Source of the DNA: an uncultured Mollicutes bacterium
Lineage (GTDB): Bacteria > Bacillota_I > Bacilli_A > RFN20 > CAG-826
Direction: 5' to 3'
Length of the DNA stretch: 21,252 nt
Assembly (NCBI GenBank): GCA_900540385.1
Contig: UQFY01000023.1
Span: 1-21,252 of the forward strand
The notes beneath the pieces were generated by a model, which saw nothing but the letters and a program-made list of their open reading frames with translations, did not search any database and had not been told where the DNA came from. Both the position numbers and the translations under genes were made by a program. Below, one piece after another: positions 14,337 through 21,119 of this stretch (position 1 is its first letter; the number at the start of each line of letters is the position of its first letter).

Positions 14337-14828
14337 TTAATTTAGTTCGATAAATTTATCCCTAACATGGAATGTATTGGATAAAGTTGGGGATAAGGCT
14401 TCTAATATGTAATTGGTTTCAATTCTTTTTGTTTCAATTCTAAAGGCGTTATATCTAATCTTTTTGTTGTTCCCAAGTTCAGATAAATCGATCTTCATTG
14501 TTACAAAATAAGAATTGTCTTTGATAGAAGAACTAGGTGCAAAGAAATCATTATTAATGAATACAGGGGTTCCATTAACTATCTTTGCAACAAAGCTTGC
14601 CCCATTCGGAGCAACTTCAAATTCATAATAGAATTCATCGCCTAAATCTAGGAATACTTCTACTACGTCTCCATTATATAATTCATCATTATCGATATTA
14701 GAAAAGCTATTCAAAGATGAATCATATGCCGAAAATTCAAAGATCAATGTATCGTTAATCCTATTAACTGAAAGAAGTGTCTTAGGTTCAACTTCTTTTC
14801 CACTTCTATTATCCAATAATCTTTCCAT
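14337..14828 (-). CDS. CBM9-like carbohydrate-binding family protein
   Basis: A 163-residue protein resembling carbohydrate-binding family 9-like (DOMON-type beta-sandwich) proteins. The diagnostic block is NDELYNGDVVEVFLDLGDEF followed by YYEFEVAPNGASFVAKI, with an N-terminal LLDNRSGKEVEPKTLLSV strand set. There is no signal peptide, so it may be cytoplasmic, and the ligand is unknown. The frame is open to 14960, but the ATG at 14828 is preferred: AAGGGA (14835-14840) lies 6 nt upstream, and the longer N-terminus does not match the family. It converges with the protease gene, the two stops being only 12 nt apart with no terminator between them. Confidence 0.75.
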   Translation of the reverse strand: MERLLDNRSGKEVEPKTLLSVNRINDTLIFEFSAYDSSLNSFSNIDNDELYNGDVVEVFLDLGDEFYYEFEVAPNGASFVAKIVNGTPVFINNDFFAPSSSIKDNSYFVTMKIDLSELGNNKKIRYNAFRIETKRIETNYILEALSPTLSNTFHVRDKFIELN

Positions 14829-14853
14829 ATGTTTTCCCTTTGCGAATCTATAT

Positions 14854-14883
14854 ATTCTAAATATATAAAGGCGAATAAGCCAA
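14854..14883 (-). promoter_or_regulatory. promoter of the CBM9-like gene
   Basis: TTGGCT (14878-14883), an 18-nt spacer and TAGAAT (14854-14859) on the minus strand. The predicted leader of about 19 nt contains the AAGGGA ribosome binding site, which supports the start at 14828. Confidence 0.5.
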
Positions 14884-14953
14884 ATCGCGGCCGCTTTATT
14901 TTCGATAATAAAGGCTGTATTTTCCTTTTTGAATGATACGAATGTCTCCATTT

Positions 14954-15217
14954 TCACCAATTTAGCAAGGGCTTCCTGGATTCAATCCCGTTTATTAAAA
15001 TGCTTTCATCTTGTATTTTCTTGATTTTAACGCCTTCAATTTCGTTGGATGATGTTGCACTCCTTCTTTTGGATAAATTATGAAGTCTATTTAATTTAAT
15101 GTTTTCAAAAAGGGCAAGAGACATCCTCCTGTTGAATTCTATAGAAGACAAAATCCCCACTATCCCAGGGTCTGAGGACAGCTTAATCGCATGTTCTTCA
15201 AGAGCAAATATTTTCAT
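14954..15217 (-). pseudogene. N-terminal fragment of a Fic family protein
   Basis: An 87-residue ORF. It opens MKIFALEEHAIKLSSDP and contains KRRSATSSNEIEGVKIKKI (about 50-68). The SS-x-IEG block is the inhibitory-helix/Fic_N signature found near the start of Fic-domain AMP-transferases. The ORF stops soon after (RKPLLNW), and no HPFxxGNG catalytic motif is found downstream, so the Fic domain itself is missing. It is best read as a decayed, truncated gene. It lacks a ribosome binding site; TAACAT lies 6 nt before the ATG. A free-standing short protein cannot be excluded. Confidence 0.55.
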
Positions 15218-15223
15218 GTAATG

Positions 15224-15229
15224 ATGTTA
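15224..15229 (-). promoter_or_regulatory. possible -10 of the Fic fragment (leaderless)
   Basis: TAACAT on the minus strand, a 4-of-6 match, lies 6 nt before the ATG at 15217, so transcription would start on the ATG itself. Weak on its own; listed because the spacing matches that of the phosphofructokinase gene. Confidence 0.25.
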
Positions 15230-15306
15230 TTGAAAGGAAATTTTAATTGAATTTTTTTCGCTATAACACTTGCAGTTAGATTTTTTCTGGATATGGTGGC
15301 TTTGTT

Positions 15307-15329
15307 AAAAAGCCCTGGCTTCCCAGGGC
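15307..15329 (-). terminator. terminator after the two-TM microprotein
   Basis: GCCCTGG/CCAGGGC (15312-15318 and 15323-15329) form a GC-rich 7-bp stem with a 4-nt loop, followed on the minus strand by five Ts. It lies about 80 nt downstream of the stop at 15411. Confidence 0.8.
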
Positions 15330-15410
15330 AGTTTGATGTTTTCTAAAATGCGTTACCTAATGAAACCCCAGTTTTTGTTTCTATTATCGAGAACAATAAG
15401 AGAAGAACAT

Positions 15411-15602
15411 TCATTCATCTTTTCTTGTTATAAGAAAAACAATAAAAACGCCAATTGAAGAAACATTTAATGACAAAACGGTTAGGCCCATAACTAGTTT
15501 TGCATCTGTTGATCCAGGCGCTAAATCAGTCGCTAGAAAAACGGCTAAAGCGAATAGCAAACCTAGAACAATAGCCAAGAATCTTATTGTCTTCCTTTTC
15601 AT
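15411..15602 (-). CDS. two-TM small membrane protein, unknown function
   Basis: A 63-residue protein with two predicted membrane helices (about 7-27 and 35-58), a basic start (MKRKTIRF) and a charged end (ITRKDE). Both termini are probably cytoplasmic. The ATG at 15602 has AGGAAAG about 8 nt upstream, and the strong terminator at 15307-15329 follows, which supports a real gene. I recognise no family. Confidence 0.55.
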   Translation of the reverse strand: MKRKTIRFLAIVLGLLFALAVFLATDLAPGSTDAKLVMGLTVLSLNVSSIGVFIVFLITRKDE

Positions 15603-15773
15603 TTTATTCTTTCCTAACGTTTATAATTATTTCTTTTTTTGTTTATAATTTCTACCAAAAAAGTTGAAGCTTTTTTAATGTGTCCTTGACATTGGGCCCA
15701 CATTACTTAAGGAGGACGTTTTTTATTTAGGAAAAGGAATATTTAGTCAAGCAAAGAAAAGGGCTGATATTAT

Positions 15774-15783
15774 TTGATATCAA
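15774..15783. promoter_or_regulatory. possible operator upstream of the TrmB operon
   Basis: TTGATATCAA is a perfect 10-bp palindrome 22 bp before the -35 of the regulator gene, with another TGATAT at 15765-15770. TrmB-type regulators often control their own operon, so this is a candidate site, inferred from position only. Confidence 0.3.
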
Positions 15784-15805
15784 TACGCTCTAGTCATTAT
15801 CACTA

Positions 15806-15833
15806 TTGAAACATAAAATGCAACGTTTATATT
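15806..15833 (+). promoter_or_regulatory. promoter of the TrmB-MFS-SGNH operon
   Basis: TTGAAA (15806-15811), a 16-nt spacer and TATATT (15828-15833). Transcription would begin near 15840, about 22 nt before the first ATG. Confidence 0.5.
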
Positions 15834-15861
15834 TATAGTAGTAGTTATAAGAAGAACCACT

Positions 15862-16743
15862 ATGATGGGCAATGAAAATTATAAATTTCTTTTGGAAATC
15901 GGTTTCACTTTAAATGAAGCAAAAGTCTATTTAACTTTATTGCAAAATAGGTATTTAAATGGGTACGAAATAAGCAAACTTTCTAACGTATCTCGTTCTT
16001 TGGTTTATAACGTAATTGATCGATTGGTTGCTAAAGGTTTCGTTCTAAAAAGTGAAGGCCAGATAAATTATTATTGTGCTTTGCCATATGATAAAGTTAT
16101 TGAAAAAATTAGAAATGACAATATCAATAAATTAAACGTAGCTAGAGAGAAATTGAAAAATTATTCTCGTATAGAAAATGAATCTGAATATATTTTCAAT
16201 ATTAAAGGAATAGATGAATTCTTTAGCAAAGCAAATGATTTAATATTAAATGCTGAAAAAGAGATTTCTATTTCTATTTGGAAAGAAGACTTTCCTAAAA
16301 TCGAGGAAAGTTTATCCATTGCTTCTAAAAAGGGCATTAAAATTTATATCTTTAGTTTTTCAAATATAACTTTTCCTTCTGGCGAGATATTTTCCTATCA
16401 GCTTAAAAATCCAGCCTCCTTATTCCCATATAGAAGAATAAGCATGGTTGTTGATGGTAAGGAAGTAATTATTGGAGAAAACGCAGGAGATAAATCCATA
16501 TGTGTTCTCTCCAAAAATCACGCTCTTGTTTCTATGACCACTGACGAAATTGTTCTCAATATCTTTTGGCTAAAATATATCAAATCAAAAGGCTTATTAA
16601 AAAATAATGCTACTTCTGAGGAATTTTTATCTTTATTAAACAACTTACGTGAGGACTTGGGAGTTTCTCTAGACATGACAAAAAATTATTTAGTATTCAA
16701 TTTTCAATTTGGAGGTAAAGATTATGGATCAAGCAAAGATTGA
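15862..16743 (+). CDS. TrmB family transcriptional regulator
   Basis: A 293-residue protein. The N-terminal winged helix-turn-helix (about 5-75) reads LEIGFTLNEAKVYLTLLQN, then ISKLSNVSRSLVYNVIDRLVAKGFV, typical of TrmB. After a coiled linker (about 80-110) a C-terminal domain (about 120-280) contains FNIKGIDEFFSKANDLILNA and RRISMVVDGKEVIIGENAG, matching the sugar-sensing TrmB_C/phospholipase-D-like fold. TrmB proteins bind sugars and regulate sugar transport genes. It heads an operon with an MFS transporter and an esterase-like SGNH hydrolase, which it probably controls. The start is ATG at 15862 or 15865, with only weak AAGAAG upstream. It overlaps the next gene by 20 nt. Confidence 0.85.
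   Translation: MMGNENYKFLLEIGFTLNEAKVYLTLLQNRYLNGYEISKLSNVSRSLVYNVIDRLVAKGFVLKSEGQINYYCALPYDKVIEKIRNDNINKLNVAREKLKNYSRIENESEYIFNIKGIDEFFSKANDLILNAEKEISISIWKEDFPKIEESLSIASKKGIKIYIFSFSNITFPSGEIFSYQLKNPASLFPYRRISMVVDGKEVIIGENAGDKSICVLSKNHALVSMTTDEIVLNIFWLKYIKSKGLLKNNATSEEFLSLLNNLREDLGVSLDMTKNYLVFNFQFGGKDYGSSKD
16711..16715 (+). promoter_or_regulatory. ribosome binding site deciding the MFS start
   Basis: GGAGG inside the end of the regulator gene, 8 nt before the ATG at 16724. It rules against the longer frame starting at 16709. Confidence 0.7.
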
Positions 16744-18160
16744 AAAGAAACAACGGCGGGAGGCTAAGGAATTAGCCAGAAGAGAAAGGCAGGTAAAATT
16801 TAAAGAAAACAAATTTTACATATTCTATCTTTTTATGATACTTTCATTAGTATTCATAACGGATGAGATCGCATCTACCATTTCTATTCAATTCCAAAGC
16901 AATATCGTTAATGAATTTTTTGTGAATAAAATGGGGATGACTTATGGTGAAGGACTTTCCTTATTTTCTGCCTTAGGCATTCTCGCTTACCCAATATCAT
17001 TATTAATGGTTGTATATCGTCCTCTTGCTGATAAATACGGAAGAAAACCGTTCTTAATTATAAATACTTTCTGCATGGCTCTAGGGTTATTTATTGTTTA
17101 CCTTTCACGAGACATAGTCGTATATATGATTGGTGGAACATTGATGGGATTCATGGTTTCGCACGATATGCAAGCCGTATATATTCTTGAATGTTCTAGC
17201 GAGAAAAACCGAGCAAGAAATTATTCCATCATCAAAGCCATCGCTATTCTCGGAACACTTCTTGTTCCACTTTTAAGAGCAACTTTAATGCAAAATGTAA
17301 GTGAAAGATGGCATTTAGTTTATTTAGTTCCTGCAATAATTGGATTTGTTCTTTCCTTTCTAGCTCTTTTATGCGCTAAGGAAACCCATGTTTTCTTAGC
17401 AAATAGAATTAATTATTTAAAAACCCCTTTAGACGTGAGAGAGAAAAAATCTAAAGAGGAAAAAATGAATAATGCTCAAGGTGGCATTATAAACGCTGTT
17501 AAATTTTCTTTTAAGCATCGTCAACTTCGTTGTTTGATCATTGCTTGTGTTTTCTTCTATTTAGCATCATTAGCTACTTCAACATATAACACAGTCATGA
17601 AAGAAAGTGCAGGTATGAGCGAAGAGCAAATTACCTGTGCGCTATATTTATACCCAGTTGGCAATGCTCTTGCCACTTTAATCAGTGGTTTCATTTCAGA
17701 TAAATTTGGAAGAAAAACGACGATTATAGCAATGGGCCTCTCTTCTCTTACTTGTTACTCGTTATTTATTGCTTCTTCTATGCTTTCATGGTCACCATAT
17801 CTTACTGGCTTTGCTATTGGAGGATTTATGGGGTGCTATTGGGGAGCCGGAGATACGATTGGATCAATTATGTTTTCTGAATCAGCCCCAACGAATTTAC
17901 GTTCATCAGTAACAGTTATTAATACACTTTTAAATGGAGTTGTTGGAGGATTAGCATTAATCATTTCGATGGCTGTAGTTCCATTTATTCCAAGTAGTAT
18001 GTTTGGATACTTCTACTTATGTTTAACCATACCTGGATTAATAGGAGCAACAATTGTGATTTTCAAATTCGTAGGTGAAACAAAAGGCTTAGATTTATTA
18101 AAAGTTACTGGAAAAGAATGGGATAAAAAGGATGTTAAAAATGAATCAACAAATATTTAA
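16724..18160 (+). CDS. MFS transporter, sugar-porter-like
   Basis: A 478-residue major facilitator. A basic N-terminal cytoplasmic segment (MDQAKIEKKQRREAKELARR) is followed by about 12 transmembrane helices. The loop 2-3 signature is present in PLADKYGRKP and its counterpart in the second half in GFISDKFGRKT; both carry the Asp and the Gly-Arg-Lys. The central loop at about 230-255 is charged. The C-terminus is cytoplasmic. The neighbouring TrmB-type regulator and SGNH hydrolase point to uptake of a carbohydrate or carbohydrate ester; the substrate is not known. The chosen ATG has GGAGG 8 nt upstream. It overlaps the SGNH gene by 20 nt at its 3' end. Confidence 0.9.
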   Translation: MDQAKIEKKQRREAKELARRERQVKFKENKFYIFYLFMILSLVFITDEIASTISIQFQSNIVNEFFVNKMGMTYGEGLSLFSALGILAYPISLLMVVYRPLADKYGRKPFLIINTFCMALGLFIVYLSRDIVVYMIGGTLMGFMVSHDMQAVYILECSSEKNRARNYSIIKAIAILGTLLVPLLRATLMQNVSERWHLVYLVPAIIGFVLSFLALLCAKETHVFLANRINYLKTPLDVREKKSKEEKMNNAQGGIINAVKFSFKHRQLRCLIIACVFFYLASLATSTYNTVMKESAGMSEEQITCALYLYPVGNALATLISGFISDKFGRKTTIIAMGLSSLTCYSLFIASSMLSWSPYLTGFAIGGFMGCYWGAGDTIGSIMFSESAPTNLRSSVTVINTLLNGVVGGLALIISMAVVPFIPSSMFGYFYLCLTIPGLIGATIVIFKFVGETKGLDLLKVTGKEWDKKDVKNESTNI

Positions 18161-18926
18161 TTACAAAACAGATGAAAAACCACTTGAAAACATTAAAGAA
18201 AATTGTGGATTTGCTGCGATATTCAAGGATATTGGAGTAATTGGTGATTCGCTTTCAAGTGGCGAATTTGAAGCCACAGATGAAAGCGGCCAAACCACTT
18301 ATCATGATTTTTATGAATATTCATGGCCAGCTATTCTTCAAAGAATAACAGGAACGAATTATTCTAATTATTCCCGAGGTGGAATGACTCTTAAAGAATT
18401 TTATGAATCATGGGCTGATAAAAACAATTTTTGGCAAAAAAAGCAAGCCTATATCATCGATTTAGGGAATAATGATATCTTCTTAAACAAACAACCAATC
18501 GGAACTGCTAAAGATATTAATGTCGATAATCCTACTCTCAACCCTGACACTTATTTTGGCTATCTGGGCAAGGTTATCTCTAAACTCAAAAGTTTAGAAA
18601 AAGACTCATTTATATTTTTGGTTTCTATGCAAATCGATCATCTTTCACAAGAAAAAGATGAAGCTTCAAAATATGTTGCAAAAGAAATGGAAAAAGTAAC
18701 AAAGCTTTTTACCAATACATTCTTGATAGATATAACCACATATGGTCCAGTTTATGATGAAGAAACCCGAGAAAAATTTGCAATGGGATTCCATCCTAAT
18801 GCGATGGGCTATTATGTTTATGCATTAATGATTGGAAACTATATTGATTATCTCATTAGAAAGAATTATAAAGATTTCTTTAAAGTTCCTTTTGTAGGTA
18901 CTGGCCTAGATAATAAGAATTATTAA
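18141..18926 (+). CDS. SGNH/GDSL family hydrolase (esterase-like)
   Basis: A 261-residue protein without a signal peptide, hence cytoplasmic. The catalytic Ser37 lies in VIGDSLSSG (block I). SRGGMT (about 78-83) supplies the Gly, and DLGNND (107-112) the Asn. His218 is in MGFHPNAMGYY (block V). The Asp normally three residues before this His is Met, so the enzyme may use a Ser-His dyad or another acid. Such enzymes remove acetyl or other acyl groups, often from sugars. As last gene of the regulator-transporter operon, it probably deacylates the imported substrate. The ATG at 18141 is preferred over 18132, which overlaps the AAGGA ribosome binding site (18128-18132). Confidence 0.88.
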   Translation: MNQQIFNYKTDEKPLENIKENCGFAAIFKDIGVIGDSLSSGEFEATDESGQTTYHDFYEYSWPAILQRITGTNYSNYSRGGMTLKEFYESWADKNNFWQKKQAYIIDLGNNDIFLNKQPIGTAKDINVDNPTLNPDTYFGYLGKVISKLKSLEKDSFIFLVSMQIDHLSQEKDEASKYVAKEMEKVTKLFTNTFLIDITTYGPVYDEETREKFAMGFHPNAMGYYVYALMIGNYIDYLIRKNYKDFFKVPFVGTGLDNKNY

Positions 18927-19052
18927 TAAGGGTTTGCACTTCTTCTATTCATTTACTAATTGCGATTATTTACTTGCAATATTATTAACAGCTAATTCAA
19001 ACAATTTAGTATAAAACTTTCTATTATTTAGGGCCCAAAAAGCCAAGAATAA

Positions 19053-19090
19053 AAGCCGGATTTCGCGGAAGTGAACCGGCTATTTCTTTT
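19053..19090 (+). terminator. terminator after the TrmB-MFS-SGNH operon, possibly bidirectional
   Basis: AGCCGG (19054-19059) and CCGGCT (19076-19081) form a stem with an inner TTC/GAA pairing, followed on the plus strand by TATTTCTTTTT. On the minus strand the same stem is followed by TTTTATTC, so it could also end the small ORF whose stop is at 19080-19082. Confidence 0.65.
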
Positions 19091-19286
19091 TGGCGATTTT
19101 CTTCTCTGCCCATTTGTTCGTTATTTGGGCCTCAGGATCGTCGGAGACCCCATAGTAAGTAGAGGCTTCTGTTGGAAAGCCCGTAACTAATAGGCTCAAG
19201 GCAAGGGAGCACCTAGAAAGACTGATAACCGAGATTCCCGATAGCTCAAAAGAAGAGGTGATCGAAAAATCACTGTCTTGGAGCAT
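19080..19286 (-). CDS. doubtful 68-aa ORF, unknown function
   Basis: A small ORF from an ATG at 19286 (a TTG at 19289 is also in frame). A hydrophobic middle (ISLSRCSLALSLLVTGF) is followed by a polar tail (EAQITNKWAEKKIAKKK). There is no ribosome binding site. In its favour, the stop coincides with a hairpin followed by Ts on its own strand, and its base composition is less AT-rich than the flanks. It may be a remnant of a larger gene. No family recognised. Confidence 0.25.
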   Translation of the reverse strand: MLQDSDFSITSSFELSGISVISLSRCSLALSLLVTGFPTEASTYYGVSDDPEAQITNKWAEKKIAKKK

Positions 19287-19451
19287 CAAATTTATTCATA
19301 AATTGACCAATATTTAATGTTTATTATAAGATATAAATAAGATATTACCCCCTGTTTCTCTCGTTTTCAATAAACCGTCTTGAGGGATAATAAAATTTAA
19401 TATTTTGAATCAGAAGGTAATTTCCTAATCTTTGTTTTAAGGAGATTAAAC

Positions 19452-20840
19452 ATGAAACGAACTCATTTATTACTTAGTAGTTTTGCCTTATTTAATTTTT
19501 TATTGGTTAGTTGTCAATCTGATGGAGGTAAAAATAATCCACCAGCTATCGAAAAATTATTTACTGTAATTTGGAAGAATTATGATGGAACAATTCTAGA
19601 AACTGATAAAGACGTTAAAAAGGGTGCTATTCCGACTTATGATGGAACTACTCCTACTAAACCAAGCGATATTCATTTTACATATACTTTTAAAGGCTGG
19701 AACCCTGAGATAACTGAGGTTACTAAAGATCAAGTTTATACAGCTATTTATTCATCTGAAAAAATAGTTGAAGAGACATACACTATTACTTGGAAGAATT
19801 ATGATGGGACAACTCTTGAAATAGACAATGAAGTTATAAAAGATACAATTCCAACATATGATGGAGCTACTCCTACTAAACCAAGCGATACTCAATTTAC
19901 ATATACTTTTAAAGGATGGGATCCTGAAGTAGCACCTGCGACACAAAATCAAATCTATACAGCAACTTATACTTCTGAAAAAATAATAAATGAAGATGAA
20001 AAATATGCTAAAAAGCCAATACTTTCTGAAGATGGCAAAACCATTAAATATGGTTTATATCCTCAGACAAACGTTAATGATGAATCGCTAATCGCAAGTT
20101 TAAATTCCTTAACGGCTACCGAATCAAATGGTTGGTATTTATTTGATGGCGGATATTACGCTAAATTGATTGCAACCCCAAGAACTGATAAATACAAATT
20201 CGATAACGGTGCACTCATTGTAAAGAAAACTACATATTGGTTTAAATGTGAGCCCATTGTTTGGAAAGTCCTTAGTAACAACGATGGGGAATGCTATGTT
20301 CTCTCAAGCGCCTCATTAGATGTCGGTAAGTATTTTAGTTATCCAGCAAATAGAACAATCGATGGTCAAACAATCACGTCAAGCAACTACAAATATAGTG
20401 ATGTTCGCAAATGGTTAAATACCGACTTTTATAACTCCGCTTTTGCGCTTAACAATAGCCATATTGAAACAACAAATGTTGATAATAGCGCGGCTACCAC
20501 AATAAGCGATACTAATACTTATATATGTGAAGATACCCAAGACAAAGTATTCTTGCCAAGCTATAAAGACTACACAAATAGTTCCTATGGCTTTTATAAA
20601 GCAATGGGTGCAACCGAAACACGATACAGTAAAACAACTGACTGGACAAGAGCCAGAGGTGTTTCACTAGCAACTCAAACTGGAGAATATGCATATAATG
20701 GCTATTACTGGACTCGTTCTCCGGATAGTGAGCGTCCAAGTTTTGTTTGTTACGCCAGTTATGATGGTTGGCTAAAGCATGATTATATACATTCTGATTG
20801 GCAAACATACCGCCCTGCTCTTACAATTAAAATTTCATAA
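19452..20840 (+). CDS. lipoprotein with two InlB-type B-repeats and DUF6273 domain
   Basis: A 462-residue secreted lipoprotein. The signal peptide MKRTHLLLSSFALFNFLLVSC ends in a lipobox with Cys21 as the lipidated residue. Two near-identical InlB/Listeria-Bacteroides-type repeats follow (about 37-105 and 110-178; core WKNYDGT...FTYTFKGW). The C-terminal half (about 185-462) matches DUF6273: PIVWKVLSNNDGECYVLSS, SDVRKWLNTDFYNSAF, KVFLPSYKDY, YYWTRSPDSERPSFVCYA and a terminal YRPALTIKI. Such proteins are anchored to the outer leaflet of the membrane and are probably adhesive or ligand-binding. No enzyme motif is seen. AAGGAG lies about 8 nt before the ATG. It stands alone before the tRNA cluster. 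Confidence 0.9.
   Translation: MKRTHLLLSSFALFNFLLVSCQSDGGKNNPPAIEKLFTVIWKNYDGTILETDKDVKKGAIPTYDGTTPTKPSDIHFTYTFKGWNPEITEVTKDQVYTAIYSSEKIVEETYTITWKNYDGTTLEIDNEVIKDTIPTYDGATPTKPSDTQFTYTFKGWDPEVAPATQNQIYTATYTSEKIINEDEKYAKKPILSEDGKTIKYGLYPQTNVNDESLIASLNSLTATESNGWYLFDGGYYAKLIATPRTDKYKFDNGALIVKKTTYWFKCEPIVWKVLSNNDGECYVLSSASLDVGKYFSYPANRTIDGQTITSSNYKYSDVRKWLNTDFYNSAFALNNSHIETTNVDNSAATTISDTNTYICEDTQDKVFLPSYKDYTNSSYGFYKAMGATETRYSKTTDWTRARGVSLATQTGEYAYNGYYWTRSPDSERPSFVCYASYDGWLKHDYIHSDWQTYRPALTIKIS
19560..19985 (+). repeat. tandem InlB-type coding repeats
   Basis: Two units, 19560-19766 and 19779-19985, offset by exactly 219 bp (73 codons). They are highly similar at DNA and protein level (for example PTYDG-TPTKPSD-FTYTFKGW in both), which suggests a recent internal duplication. 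Confidence 0.85.
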
Positions 20841-20898
20841 TATAGTTTTGGATTTAGATGGATTTTGTTTCCGACCATCAAATATATAAAAAGGATAA

Positions 20899-20927
20899 TA
20901 AAAAATCCTTGATGCTATACCAAGGAT
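20899..20927 (-). terminator. terminator of the tRNA transcript
   Basis: ATCCTTG (20905-20911) and CAAGGAT (20921-20927) form a 7-bp stem with a 9-nt loop, followed on the minus strand by six Ts. It lies about 13 nt downstream of the tRNA-Pro CCA end. Confidence 0.8.
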
Positions 20928-20939
20928 GTAAATGACAAT

Positions 20940-21017
20940 TGGTCGGGATGGCCGGATTCGAACCGGCGGTCTTCTGCTCCCAAAGCAGACGCGGTAACCA
21001 AGCTGCGCTACATCCCG
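20940..21017 (-). tRNA. tRNA-Pro (anticodon TGG)
   Basis: On the minus strand the acceptor arm CGGGATG pairs with CATCCCG and is followed by discriminator A and an encoded CCA (20940-20942). The anticodon stem TCTGC/GCAGA encloses the loop TTTGGGA, anticodon TGG. The T arm carries GGTTCGAATCC. A UGG anticodon can read all four proline codons when modified. It begins one nucleotide after the tRNA-Arg CCA. Confidence 0.97.
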
Positions 21018-21018
21018 A

Positions 21019-21095
21019 TGGCGCGCCAGACAAGATTCGAACTCGTGACCCACAGATTCGTAGTCTGTTACTCTATCCAGCTGAGCTACTGGCGC
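21019..21095 (-). tRNA. tRNA-Arg (anticodon ACG)
   Basis: On the minus strand the acceptor arm GCGCCAG pairs with CTGGCGC, with discriminator G and encoded CCA (21019-21021). The D arm is AGCTCAGCTGGATAGAGT. The anticodon stem ACAGA/TCTGT encloses CTACGAA, anticodon ACG, normally converted to ICG by TadA so as to read CGU, CGC and CGA. It is the first gene of the two-tRNA transcript. Confidence 0.97.
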
Positions 21096-21119
21096 ATGCC
21101 TTTTCGCAAAGGCTTATTT

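Larger units (their letters stand above)
15603..15861. other. intergenic region before the TrmB operon
   Basis: No gene is seen. A 10-bp direct repeat GTTTATAATT occurs at 15619-15628 and 15641-15650, exactly 22 bp apart. A low-GC hairpin AAAAAAG/CTTTTTT spans 15657-15676, and TAATGTG/CACATTA pair at 15676-15682 and 15699-15705. A perfect AAGGAGG (15709-15715) is followed by no start codon leading into an ORF. TTGATATCAA lies at 15774-15783, and a promoter at 15806-15833. Confidence 0.45.
18927..19451. other. intergenic region between SGNH gene and lipoprotein gene
   Basis: This 525-nt gap holds a bidirectional-looking terminator (19054-19090), a doubtful 68-aa minus-strand ORF (19080-19286) and about 160 nt of AT-rich upstream region of the lipoprotein gene. 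TAAAAT (19391-19396) is a possible -10 for the latter, without a clear -35. Confidence 0.5.

Noticed and set aside
14829..14960. Extension of the CBM9-like protein, or a join to the Fic fragment
   Set aside because: The extension contains the promoter and ribosome binding site for the ATG at 14828 and shows no Fic or CBM9 similarity. The overlap with the Fic ORF is only a few bases in another frame.
19560..19985. Repeat region as a possible CRISPR or phase-variation array
   Set aside because: Only two units, both coding in frame, with InlB-type protein similarity and no short regular repeat-spacer pattern.
20940..21095. att-site duplication of the tRNA 3' end inside the accessory block
   Set aside because: No second copy of the tRNA-Pro or tRNA-Arg 3' end was found by eye between 11.9 and 20.9 kb, and there is no integrase.
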